Position numbers and translations under genes: made by a program. Shown here piece after piece: positions 22,275 to 32,639 of a stretch of DNA of 64,000 nt (positions are counted from its first letter, which is position 1; each line of letters begins with the position of its first letter). The notes below the pieces were generated by a model, which ran no database searches, was not told where the DNA came from, and saw only the letters and a list, made by a program, of their open reading frames with translations. Source of the DNA: Artemia franciscana (taxonomy: Eukaryota; Arthropoda; Branchiopoda; Anostraca; Artemiidae); assembly GCF_032884065.1 (NCBI RefSeq), contig NC_088868.1, forward strand, positions 2,475,043-2,539,042, given 5' to 3'.

Positions 22275-23700
22275 TTCTGAACGTTTTTGAATCAATGCAT
22301 GTTTTGATTTTGGCTCTCCGCAGAGGAATAATCAAAACGAAATTTGCATATTTTTTTTTTGGCTTAATGGCTTTCTCATAATTTTGATCGAATGATTTTG
22401 AGAAAAAAAGAGCGGGGGACGAAACCTAGTTGCCCCCCGATTTTTTGGTTAATTAAAAAGGCAACTAGAACTTTTAATTTTTTACGAATCTTTTTATTGG
22501 TAAAAGATTTACGTAACTTATAAATTAGCTTACGTAAAGAACTTTTGTATTCTCATGTTTTTATTACATATATGAGGGGATTCGCCCCATCGTCAGTACC
22601 TCGCTCTTTACACTAAAGCTTAAATTTTATCCCAATTCATTAAGAATGAGCCCCTGAATCACAAAAGCCGTAGAATAAGTAGTTGAAATTACTGAAAATA
22701 CTTTAGCGTAAAGAGCGAGGTATTAGAAGGAGGTGAGCCCCTCATATGGGTAATAATTTCTGTTTGTTTTAAGTTTTATTGCTGTTCCTTACTTCCAGCT
22801 GAAAAAGCTTTTTCACTTTTATTTTTTAATTGTTTTTTTTTTTTAATAATGCTAGTAGCCTATATCCTGCTCTCCCTTCATGGAAATTTTCTTCTCCCAT
22901 TACAAATTCTCTAAGGAAAGTTCCCCCAGCATATCCCCCTCTTCTCAACCCCTCCCCCAAACCAAAAAATCCTCCTGAAAACGCCTGTATACTTCCCAAT
23001 AACCATTACTATATGTAAGCACAGGTCAAAGTTTGTAACTTGTTGCCCCTCCCACGGGGACTGTGGGGGAGTAAGTCGTCCCCAAAGACATAGTTATAAG
23101 GTTTTTCGACTACGCTGAATAAAATGGCTATCTCAGAATTTTGATCCGTTGACTTTGGGAAAATAATTAGCGTGGGAGGGGGCCTAGATGCCCTCCAATT
23201 TTTTTGGTCACTTAAAAAGGGCACTAGAACTTTTCATTTCCGTTAGAATGAGCCCTCTTGCAACATTCTAGGACAACTGGGTCGATTCGATCACCCCTGG
23301 GAAAAAGAAAAAAAAAACAAAAAAAACAAAAAAAAAATAAACACGCATCCGTGATCTGCCTTCTGGCAAAAAACGCAAAATTCCACATTTTTGTAGATAG
23401 GAGCTCGAAACTTCTACAGTAGGGTTCTCTGATACGCTGAATCTGATGGTGTGATTTTCGTTAAGATTCTATGACTTTTAGGGGGCGTTTCCCCCTATTT
23501 TCTAAAATAACGCAAATTTTCTCATTTGCTCTCTCATTGATGGGTAAGACTAAACTTGATGAAACTTATATATTTAAAACCAGCATTAAAATGCGATTCT
23601 TTTGATGTAGCTATTGGTATCAAAATTCTATTTTTTAGAGTTTTGGTTACTATTGAGCCGAGTCGCTCCTTACTACAGTTCGTTACCACGAACTGTTTGA
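21975..23700 (-). mobile_element. F1 dispersed element, copy 2 (reverse orientation)
   Basis: It starts with the ~300 bp palindrome (21975-22274; arms TTAACTGAAAGTAAGGAGCG and complement, centre near 22125, GCGGGGCGTTGATGAGGAAG in the inner arm). It continues through two TR1-like modules (about 22370-22480 and 23090-23250) and ends TCGCTCCTTACTACAG, then the hairpin CAGTTCGTTACCACGAACTG and TTTGA at 23700. The family is the same as at 4232, 24027 and 49212. It lies in intron 1, 123 bp upstream of exon 2. Confidence 0.88.
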
Positions 23701-23823
23701 TTACACTTGAATCTCATTTAAATTCTCTTTTTTGTTTTACCCTGATTAATTTGGGTAAATTAATGAGAATATGTTACAATAACGTTTTAAGCCTTTTCCA
23801 TCAGTATAATTGTTTGTTTATAG

Positions 23824-23982
23824 GAGTTGAAGTTGCTTCATCAATTGATACCAAAACACCTACGGAAACTTCAGATTGTACTCTATCACCTGATCATCGA
23901 AATATACCCGTGGATCCTTCGCCCAGAAACTCCACTTTAACGCATGAGTCGGTTCCGGAGCAGAGCGATAGCAATGGCGAAG
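23824..23982 (+). CDS. Zinc-finger gene, exon 2
   Basis: The acceptor is TTGTTTGTTTATAG at 23823 and the donor is GAAG|GTATAA at 23983. The exon is 159 bp, phase 1 at both ends. It encodes a hydrophilic Ser/Thr/Pro/Asp/Glu-rich segment (VEVASSIDTKTPTETSD..., ending ..ESVPEQSDSNGE) with no folded domain visible; such linkers are common N-terminal to C2H2 arrays. It resembles exon 3 in composition, length and motifs (S-D-T-x-x-x-T-E; ending S-D-S-x-x-x). It is squeezed between two F1 insertions, 123 bp and 44 bp away. Because it is symmetric in phase, it could be skipped without a frameshift. Confidence 0.65.
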
Positions 23983-24026
23983 GTATAATTCAACTAATAA
24001 TATTGTAGAATTGGTTCTAATCAGCA

Positions 24027-25609
24027 ATTACATAAAAAAGCTAGTTTTTTAACTGAAAGTAAGGAGCGACATTAAAACGAACAGAAATTACTCCGTATAT
24101 GAAATGGGTTGTCCCCTCCGCAATCCCTCGCTCTTTATGCTAAAGCTTTTAATTGTTTTAAAAAGCAGAATTGTGGTAAAGAGTCAAACTTTAGCGTAGA
24201 GAGTGAGGAATTGCGGAGGGGACAACCCATTTCATGTACGGAGTAATTTCTGTTCGTTTTAAGTTTTAATGTCGCTCCTTACTTTCAGCTAAAAAAACTA
24301 TTTTTTTTATGTAATTTCTGGACGTTTTTGAATTATGCATGTATGATTTTGGCTCTCCGGACATAAATTATTAAAATTAAATATGCATATTTATTCTTTT
24401 TTTGTCTAAATGGCTTTCTCTCAGTTTTGATCAGACGATTTTGAGAAAAAATGGGTGGAGGAGGAGGCCTAGTTGCCCTCCCATTTTTCGATCACTTAAA
24501 AAGGCAACTAGAAAATTCAATTTTTAACGAACGTTTTTATTAGTAAAAAATATACCTAACTTAACAGTTAACTTACGTAACAATCTTTTATATTCTTAAA
24601 TTTTTATTATGTATATGAGGGGGTTTGTCCCCTCGTTAATACCTCGCTCTTTACACTAAATCTTAAGTTTTGTCCCAATTCTTTAAGAATGACCCCTGAA
24701 TCAGAAAGGCCGTAAAATAAATAGTTGAAATTACTAAAAATATTTTAGCATAAAGAGCGAAGTATTCATCTCCTTCTAAATACCTCGCTCTTTATGCTAA
24801 AGTATTTTTAGAGCCCCTCATATGTGTAATAATCTCTGTTCGTTTTAAGTTTTAATGCTACTCCTTACTTTCAATTGAAAAACCTTTTTCCTGTTTATTT
24901 TTTCATTGTTTTTTTTAGTAATGCTAGAAAATCCTGCGCCCTTTTCCTTGAATTTCTCTTCCCCCACGACATATTTCTCCAAGAAAAGATCCTCCCACAT
25001 AGCCCCCTCCCCTCAACCCCACCCCCAAAACCAAAAAAAATCCCCTGAAAACGACTGTACACTTCCCAATAGCCATTATTATATGTAAACACTGGTCGAA
25101 GTTTGTAACTTGCAGCCCCTCCCCCAGGGACTGTGGGGGAGGAAGTCATTCCCAAAGACATAGATATTATGGTTTTTGACTATGCGGAACAAAATGGCTA
25201 TCTCAAAATTTTGATCTGTTGACTTTGGAGAAAAAATGAGTGTGGGAGGGGGCCTAGGTGCCCTACAATTTTTTGGTCACTTAAAAAGGGCACTAGAACT
25301 TTTCATTCCGTTAGAATGAAATTTTGCTATAGGGTTCTCTGATACGCCAAATGCGATGGTGTGATTTTCGTTAAGATTCTGTGACTTTAGGGGGTGTTTT
25401 CCCCTATTTTCTAAAATAAGACAAATTTTCTCAGGCTTGTAACTTTTGATGACAAAGACAAAATTTGATGAAACATATTTATTTAAAATCAGCTTGAAAA
25501 TCCGATTCTTTTTATGTATATTTTAGCATCAAAATTCCGTTTTTTAGAGTTTCGTTTACTATTGAGCCGGGTCGCTCCTTACTACAGTTCGTTACCACGA
25601 ACTGTTTGA
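24027..25609 (-). mobile_element. F1 dispersed element, copy 3 (reverse orientation)
   Basis: The palindrome at 24027-24315 (outer edges ATTACAT / ATGTAAT) is followed by the same internal order as copy 2: a TR1-like module near 24400-24510, a CTCGCTCTTTA inverted pair near 24640-24800, and a second TR1-like module near 25185-25310. The hairpin end is ACAGTTCGTTACCACGAACTG with TTTGA at 25609. It begins 44 bp after exon 2 of the zinc-finger gene and ends exactly where the 45 bp minisatellite begins. Confidence 0.88.
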
Positions 25610-26350
25610 TAATCGTGTTTGAAGAAATCTTCCGTATCATGTTTGAATAAGAAATAAACAAGTTTGAGACGTTTTGTGAATCATGTTTGAATCAGAAATA
25701 ATCATGTTTAAAGATGTTTTCTGAATTGTCTTTGAATCAGAAATGATCGTGTTTGAAGACGTTTTCTGAGTCATGTTTGAATCAGAAATGATTATGTTTG
25801 AAGACGTGTTCTGAATTATGTTGGAATCAGAAATAAACATATTTGAAGACGTTTTTTTAATCATGTTTGAATCAGAAATAAACATGTTTGGAGACATTTT
25901 CTACATCATGTTTGAATCAGAAATAATTATGTTTGAAGAAGCTTTCTGAAACATGTTTGAATCAGATATAATCATATTTGAAAACGTTTTCTGGATCATG
26001 TTTGAATCAGAAATAATCATGTTTGAAGACGTTTTCTGAACTGTGTTTGAATCATAAATAAACGTGTTTGAAGACACTGTCTGAATCATGTTTGAATAAG
26101 AAACGATCATGTTTGAAGACTTTTCTGAATTATGTTTGAATCAGAAATAATCATGTTTGAAGACGTTTTCTGAATCATGTTTGAATCAGATTTAAACATG
26201 TTTGAAGACGTTTTCTGAATTATGTTTGAATCAGAAATAATCATGTTTGAAGACATTTTCTGAATCATGTTTGAATCAAATTTTAATATGTTTTAATACG
26301 TTTTCTGAATCATGTTTGAATCAGAAATAATCATGTTTGAAGAGGTTTTC
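25604..26350. repeat. Minisatellite, ~45 bp unit, about 16 copies
   Basis: Tandem units of the form GTTTGAATCAGAAATAATCAT + GTTTGAAGACGTTTTCTGAATCAT (45 bp, itself two half-units both starting GTTTGAA). Copies diverge by point changes. Because the unit is 15 codons long, the minus strand has open frames made of a 15-residue repeat (SDSNMIQKTSSN-like); I regard these as by-products. It lies in intron 2 of the zinc-finger gene. Confidence 0.92.
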
Positions 26351-26875
26351 CTTTTCTAAGTAAACTTGTAACATTGTATGAAGCTTTCAAGTATTAAAAT
26401 TTATATACGTAGGCTGAATTTCTATCCCAAATTATATTAAAGCACATCAAAGGAATATAAATTTTAAACATTGAACAATTGTGCAACCAAAAGTTACTTT
26501 TGACTTTTTCATTTTTGGACTTGTTCCGACTTTTCCACTTTGGACGAGCACTGATACCTTTTCCACTTTAGTGTCTAGAAAACATTCCTGGGTGAGAATA
26601 AATCTGTTATCTTCAAGTATTCCTGTCTAAGAAAACTAATTAGAAATTATTTTGACACGAAATCTGAGCAAATTTCCGATTTTTGAACTTAGTATCGTAG
26701 TAATCAGATTATCGAGGAATTTTTCGTGGCCTCTTGTTTTGTTTCATTTTCCAAATTTGTTTTTCTAACGTTGGGTTGGGGGATATTTTTTCTTGGTAAA
26801 TTATAGTTAATGCTATATAAATTATAGTTTATTATAGTTTTATTCTGTCTGTTCATTTGTTTTTCTTTCTTCTAG
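26351..26875. other. Remainder of intron 2
   Basis: AT-rich, no gene. It ends in a strong polypyrimidine tract and TTCTTTCTTCTAG, the acceptor for exon 3. Confidence 0.5.
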
Positions 26876-27028
26876 AAACTCAAGAGACTTCACCAAGTGA
26901 TACCGAAGCGCTCACGGAAAATTGTAATTCTGCTCGGTCATCTCAGCATCAAAATCTCTCTGTCTGTATTTTACCCGGATTTTGCTCCTTGCCGTCTCAG
27001 TCAGACTCCCAAGAACAAGATAGGGAAG
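26876..27028 (+). CDS. Zinc-finger gene, exon 3
   Basis: 153 bp between a strong acceptor (TTTTTCTTTCTTCTAG) and the donor GGAAG|GTATAT, phase 1 at both ends. It encodes TQETSPSDTEALTENCNSA..., ending ..SLPSQSDSQEQDRE: a Ser/Gln/Glu-rich, probably unstructured linker. Resemblance to exon 2 in length, phase, splice sites and motif order suggests that the two arose by exon duplication, though they are well diverged. A half copy of foldback element F2 begins 14 bp after the exon. Confidence 0.68.
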
Positions 27029-27041
27029 GTATATTTGAGTT

Positions 27042-27228
27042 GACAAAACACAAAATCACGAAGAAAAGAAGAGCGAGGACAATAAACAGACATTGAAAAA
27101 ATTGACAAAACCGTCAAGACCTCCGCTTGACCGTGTTCAGTGCAAAATAAACTGATAAAAAAAAAACTAAAAAAAAAAAAAAAACACAAAACAAAAATAT
27201 GATGACCCTTTCTCAGTTACCCTGTGGA
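27042..27228 (+). repeat. F2 foldback family, single arm
   Basis: Shares long blocks with the palindrome at 60656-61068: ACAAAACACAAAATCAC, AGAAGAGCGAGGACAATAAA, CAAGACCTCCGCTTGACCGT, CAGTGCAAAATAAACTGATAAAA and GATGACCCTTTCTCAGTTACC. Only one arm is present here. It contains an A-run of ~20. Confidence 0.8.
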
Positions 27229-27468
27229 AGCAGTTTGAATAAAAAAAATTTCGGTGACAGTTTTTAAAGGCTAAATCTGCATTTTCAATCCTAGGAAAAT
27301 ACTTAAAATAATTTTAATGTTTAGCACAGAAAAATGGGAGACGAAAGGTTTCCCGTGACATTCATTCGAGGCTAACTTGTCCTTCTACTAAAATGCTTGT
27401 AAGCTACTTTATAAGATTCTTAAGCAACACCAGTATCTGGCATCCAGCACTACCTGAAAAGTATACGA

Positions 27469-27480
27469 ATATATATATAA

Positions 27481-27514
<34 letters not shown>

Positions 27515-27531
27515 CCCTCTAAAAAGAGGGA
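27469..27531. repeat. AT/AC microsatellite and adjacent small hairpin
   Basis: (AT)n(AC)n(AT)n from 27469 to 27514, followed by CCCTCTAAAAAGAGGGA, a 6 bp stem hairpin. Intronic. Confidence 0.9.
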
Positions 27532-30295
27532 TATATTAACAGGATAAGCTTGTTTTGGTGTTACTTGGTTGTTTTACATTTGCTTCTTTTTTTTATTTCT
27601 CATAGGCATGTATTTTGGGGGTGATACCTGACACGGGGATGCCATGGATATTCTGTGGTAGCCACAACACTTGGCTGGGTAGATAATTTAAAGTGGCGAA
27701 ACCCTATAGGCAAGTATATTCTCCTGATGAGCCCTTGTGTTGGGTTGTTGCCTCTGAATTATTTGTCTTTATTATTTTTTCTATTTTTTGGTAAATGACG
27801 ACTTATACTTATTGACGACATGACTGCCTGTTATGCTGTTTGACCTATGTGATTGTATTCACTATTTTAGGAAAACATATATCACGATATATCACGAAAT
27901 ATGATAAAAATATAATACTTTAGAAACAAATTTATGCTATATATTCGCACATTAGGGGGAGGTGGGGGTAAAGTATAGTCGGTCTGCATTTTTTCGTAGA
28001 AAACTAAAACTTGTTTTCTAACTTCACACTGTCCATGTACTTTACCCCAGGCTCCCTAATGTGCAAACATATAGCCGTAATTGTATATTTCCCATCTATT
28101 ATGTCACTTATCTTTGTCTTAGCTCACGCGGAGCTGAAAGAAAAAAAACGGTTCCACAATGTGTCAATTCATGAACAAGTTTACTGGTCGGTGGTATATC
28201 ATACAAGTACCTTAGTTTTTAACGTCGTAACATTCCAAGTTGCAATTTTCAAACTCTTTAAATTATGGAAACTATCTTGGCCTCGGGAAAAGCAATGGTC
28301 CTGGGAACCATTGCAGGATGCGGACCAAACATCTTCCGGTCGGCTTAGAACCGGACAGCAAGAAGTCACTGAGACCTCCAGTATGAATGGAGCCTTTGTG
28401 CTATGCTGGGCCCATTTTGGTCAGAATATGGTTTCCAGCTCTTGGTTATGCTCAGCTATCAACAAGAGCCGAATTGCTGCATAGACAATCTCAAGCCTGT
28501 TACCTCTGATTCATTACATATTTCATGCCTACAATTATTTTGCAACTATGGTAAGGCAAACAATAGTAGATAAGTTAGCTGGGAATGAAAATGAAAGTTA
28601 CAGCACTGAGCCATCGTCAAGTTGAGTCATCGAGTTGGAATATTATAATGTCTGATAATAATTTAAACAGTTTCAACAATATAGTAAAGAGTAACCCTTT
28701 GCCCAAAATTACCGAAAATTATAATGCGGGTTTTTGAAGTAACTGTCTTTTGAGAAAAGAAAAATATACCGCTAAAAAAATACAACAGTGAAATTGCATA
28801 TGTAACTACAAACAAAAGGCTATAAAATAATAAACTAAAAAGAAATCCAGGAATGGTAACTGTTATTCACTTTTAACTCAATATGAATTTGTAGTCTTGA
28901 TATTTTTCTTTCAGAATAAAAAAAAAAACGCCTGAAATCTCTCGAAAATTGTCTTAGTTTGAAAAGTGTACTGCTAAAACTGCCTTGTTTGAAAACCCTT
29001 CATTGGAGTTGTAAACCAGTTGTAAACCCCTTTCCAAAACCAGAAAGAAACGACAGTATTTGTTTGTCTCCTTATGCCCTTTGGTAGCATTCGATTCCTA
29101 TATTTATGTATTACCTCATGACATATAGCTCTTGGGCCTTGACTACGAAGTGTGAGGTTTCAAGTTTCTTACTTAAACTTGTTTTTTTTTTCAAGTGGTG
29201 TCAAAGCAGGTACGACATGGACAGGCTGCTTTTTTCAGCAGTGAAGTACTCTCCCCATCACCAATCAAAATGACAACTTTTAAGCAAAAATGTCGTTTCA
29301 AGTTGCGGAAGTTGTCTTAACAACTGGAGAAAATAAGAGTGGAGAAGAAAGATAAAATCTTGCAGAGAAAGAACAGAAAAAGAAAAGCAAATGCTTGCGG
29401 TATTTTTTTTAGATTTATAGCTCACTACAAAAAAATTTAAGCCCCTTGGGTACAAGGAGCAAACTACTAAGCAAAGGAGCCGAAGCCGAAAACGGCATAA
29501 AATCGGCTAAAGAAGCCGAAAATCGGCATGAAAAGGAAGCAGCAGCCTTTGAAAGTTCTAAAGTGCTTTTATGCAGAAATAAAGTAAGTTGCTCGTAACC
29601 ACTCTTTTGAAGATCTAAAGGAAGCTAAACCAAGCCAGATAAAAACAGCAAAAATACATCAACAAGTGATTTCAAAATGTTGCGGTCTTGTGATGCCAGG
29701 CATCACAAATTTTATTACTTACTGGTTTATCACTCAAATTTGTTATTTGTGGATTTTTCGGATCTATGCACCTCCACAATCTAAAATCAGCCTAAAAAAA
29801 GAAACTTGAGAAGATCCATATGGAAAGCAAAAAGGTCGGATCATTTTGATATTATCCATCTCTTTCCAGAAGACATCTATCATAAGAGATTTTTGCTGAA
29901 AGAAAGGGGCAGACATAATCCTCTCTCGAAGGATTGCCCCAAATCCGCAAAAATTGAGTTTTTCAAATCCACAAAAATAGTTTTTTGCGGATTTGTGGAA
30001 AAAAAAACGGATCCATTGTAAATATAACCTGCAAAGAAATACTATTTGTCAACAAAAACCTGAAATTTCTTTTTAGTGCAAATACAAGTTTTTTCATAAT
30101 TTTAAAATATTTTAAGAAGTAAAATAAGCGGAAAATAAATCAAATTATCTGTTAAAATCTTCCTAGCCATGTAGGCTAGGCCTATGTCTTTATTTTTTCT
30201 GTGGATGCAACACTTTTAGCATGCTTTTTGATTTCTTATAGTTGCTTTAATGCCTATTTGTTTGATCTTTGGTTCATTTTTTTTTATTATTATAG
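27532..30295. other. Remainder of intron 3, no gene recognised
   Basis: One 157-codon open frame (28011-28484, plus) is present, but it has no recognisable domain, is low in coding character, and starts in ordinary intron sequence, so I do not call it. Small local repeats: GCCGAAAATCGGC-type motifs at ~29470-29530 and TTTGCGGATTTGTGG/AAATCCGCAAAAA inverted motifs at ~29940-30000. The stretch ends in the polypyrimidine tract and TTATTATTATAG acceptor of exon 4. Confidence 0.4.
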
Positions 30296-31419
30296 GGTTA
30301 GTTCGTTCTACAGTGCACTTTCCAGATGGAGTAACTCTTCCGCAACTCTCAGGCTCAAAACCGATCGTTATGGTGAGGAAGCTAACAAAGAAGGCTATAG
30401 AAGAATTGACAGCAGGCATCTGGCGTTGTGGATCTTGTGGAAAAGCAGAGAAATCGTTTCTGATGCTTGATCTTCACATAGACACTGGCTGTGAAGAGCT
30501 CTCACCAATAGAATGCGATGTATGTCCAGCAGTAGTTCATGATTACAGAGATTTTGTTGTTCACATTCTGACGCACCGAATGGGAATGACCAGAAGCTGT
30601 CCTATATGTTTACGAGAATTTACTGGTGATATGAAACAGCACCTTCTTGCAGAAGGACACTTTTCACATAATGTTTCTGAACTAGACTCGCAGGGGAATA
30701 TGTCACTAGCTGCTTCACAGAATCCATCTATAAGTGCTTCATTAAATTCGTGTGAGTCCGAAACTAAAGAAAAAGACTTAAACAATCAAATAATATGTTT
30801 ACCTCAGACAAATCATACAGGAAAGAAGCCTCATAAATGTGGAGTCTGTCAGAAGAGTTTTTCTAGATCATGTTTTTACAGACATCAAAAAACACATTTA
30901 GGAAACAAAGCTCATAAATGTGATATATGTCAAAAGAGCTTTATTCGATTAGACTATTTGAATCAGCACAAAAGAGTGCATACAGGTGAGAGACCGTATA
31001 AATGCGGTATATGCCAGAAAAGTTTTGCTCATTTAATTACACTGAATAGGCATCAAAGAGTACACACAGGTGAAAGGCCATATAAATGTAATATGTGTCA
31101 GAAGACATTTTCTTTATCAGGTCATTTGGGTAGGCACCAAAGAGTGCACACAGGTGAAAGGCCATATAAATGTGACATTTGTCAGAAAAGTTTTTCCGAT
31201 TCAAGCACTTTGAATCAGCACAAAAGAATCCATACAGGTGAGAGACCATATAAGTGTTTTATATGCCAGAAGAGTTTTTCTCATTCAGGCTCTTTGAATA
31301 AGCACCAAAGGGTACATACAGGTGAGAGGCCATATAAATGTAATGTATGTCAGAGGAGTTTTTCAAAATCAAGCTCTTTGAAATCACACCAAACAGTACA
31401 TACAGGTGAGAGACCATAG
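30296..31419 (+). CDS. Zinc-finger gene, exon 4: C2H2 array with seven canonical fingers
   Basis: Begins at an acceptor (TTTTTTATTATTATAG, phase 1) and ends at TAG 31417-31419; about 373 codons. After LVRSTVHFPDG come three irregular Cys/His modules (CGSC..., ECDVC...H.LTH, SCPIC...H...GH; residues ~40-115 of the exon). A Ser/Asn-rich spacer follows, then seven standard C2H2 fingers (CX2C...HX3H; KCGVC, KCDIC, KCGIC, KCNMC, KCDIC, KCFIC, KCNVC) joined by canonical HTGERPYKC linkers. Finger 1 to 2 has a divergent linker (HLGNKAHKC). This architecture means a sequence-specific nuclear DNA-binding protein; the target is unknown. The stop falls inside the next HTGERP-Y linker, where TAT (Tyr) would be expected, and finger homology continues beyond it. 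The seven fingers are therefore a shortened version of a longer ancestral array. Confidence 0.9.
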
Positions 31420-31905
31420 AAATGTGATATATGTTAAAGAGTTTTCTGAATCAAGATCTGTGAAAGCGCATCAAAGAGTGCATACAGGTGGAAGATTATA
31501 TAAACGTGATTTGTGTCAGAAGAGTTTTTTTGTCGGGTCATTTGTATAGGCGCAAGAGTACACACAGGTGACATATTTCGGAAGAATTTTTCTGAATCAG
31601 GCTCTTTGAATAAGCACCAAAGGGTACAAGGGTACATACAGGTGAGTGGTCATATAAATATAAATGTATGTCAAAATAGTTTTTCTCAATCATGCTCTTC
31701 GAAGACGCACCAAAGAATACATATTGATGAAAGACCATATAAATGTGATTTAAGTTAGAAGACCTTTTCTAAATTATGCAATTTGGATAAGTACCACATA
31801 GTACATTCATGTGAGAGGCCTTATGAATGCTATGTATGTCAGAAAAGCTTTTCTAAAAAGAGCAGTTTCATTAGACATTAAAGAGCTCATACAGGTACTA
31901 TTTAG
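31420..31905 (+). pseudogene. Decaying continuation of the zinc-finger array
   Basis: Past the stop, finger sequence is still readable across several frames: KCDIC with a stop after it, KAHQRVHTGG, a finger with the first Cys changed (YKRDLC), LNKHQRV, NVCQNSFSQSC..KTHQRIH.DERPYKCDL, YHIVHSCERPYECYVCQKSF and a final HTG ending near 31893. About six fingers are recognisable, with at least three frame changes and several stops. GTACTA follows the last HTG and may mark an old splice donor (CAG|GTACTA). Confidence 0.85.
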
Positions 31906-32018
31906 TTTCACCAGAACCGTTTAGACATAAAATGTTTAAGAGAGTATTTTCATGTTCCTTTAATTTACATTTGAATGATCATCAGACAACTCATTCTTAG
32001 AACGAGTGTTTGTATCAT

Positions 32019-32615
32019 AAAAAAAGTTAGCGTTTTCCATGAGTCTTAAATCGTAAATCGTGGATTTCTTGCTTGTCAGTTTTTTTTTCTATTTTGTTTT
32101 ACAGTAAATGCATAATCTCTTTGAGAATGCTATGACATTTTGGTTATGAACAAACATTCAGCATAGATAAAGCTACAAAAAACGCGACACAAACAAACCA
32201 GGAATCTCAAGTATGTAAGAATATTATAGCCTACTTTAACAAATATTTCTAGAGATATATGAAAATAAATGTCATGAATAGGCATCGTAATAATTGTATT
32301 TGATTGGGGTACTGAATTATCGAGTCAAGACTGTGTGTCCGTTAAAGATTTCAAATATGCAAAATATGTGAATATGTTAAAGTATTCAAACAAAAGTCAT
32401 TTTGTAGCTAAATTTAAAAAGGAAGTGCAAAGATCAAGAAGAACATCCTGGCTCTGTTGTGCTTTTATGTGCTCTGCCCTTGATCTCCTCTGTCCCCCTC
32501 TATATTTTTTAAAATGCCTGTTTTTGGATATTTTATTGAAAAATAACTTAGTATTTTCATTGATAAAAGAACAACAAATAACCTCGCAAGCCAAGATGAA
32601 ATTAGGTTTAACTAG
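32019..32615 (+). repeat. R segment, copy 1
   Basis: First of three copies of a long non-coding segment (others from 32640 and 34938). Shared blocks, in order: GTTTTCCATG.GTCTTAA, TTTTACAGTAAAT, GGTTATGAACAAA, TTATAGCCTACTTTAA, TGTATTTGAT, ACTGAATTATCGAGTCAAGAC, TTGTGCTTTTATGTGCTCTGCC and CCCTCTATATTTTT. This copy ends around GCAAGCCAAGATGAAATTAGG. It contains no open frame of note and lies just downstream of the zinc-finger remnants. Confidence 0.85.
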
Positions 32616-32639
32616 ATCTGCGTTGCATGGGCAACGTGA

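Larger units (their letters stand above)
14373..31419 (+). other. Gene model: four-exon C2H2 zinc-finger protein, 493 codons
   Basis: Proposed coding exons are 14373-14418, 23824-23982, 26876-27028 and 30296-31419. Every intron has GT..AG ends and falls in phase 1 (one base before, two bases after), so the four exons join without a frame break into 493 codons. Intron lengths are about 9.4, 2.9 and 3.3 kb. Evidence is strong for the last exon, good for exons 2 and 3 (open frames ending at splice sites, low-complexity Ser/Thr/Pro/Glu composition, mutual resemblance), and moderate for exon 1 (start codon in good context and a consensus GTAAGT donor). Extra exons in the long first intron cannot be excluded. 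The protein is probably a DNA-binding nuclear factor. Confidence 0.6.

Noticed and set aside
25637..26110. Minus-strand repetitive proteins of 15-residue units
   Set aside because: They result from a 45 bp (multiple of 3) minisatellite; no start context, no promoter, no splice support.
25604..26350. CRISPR-like appearance of regularly spaced repeats
   Set aside because: Spacers are not unique; the whole 45 bp unit repeats, and this is eukaryotic DNA. It is a minisatellite.
28011..28484. 157-codon open frame in intron 3
   Set aside because: No recognisable motif, no splice or promoter context, and composition like the surrounding intron; kept only as a note.
31037..31249. Antisense frames across the zinc-finger array
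   Set aside because: They are the reverse reading of the repetitive finger/linker codons, a known artefact of C2H2 arrays.
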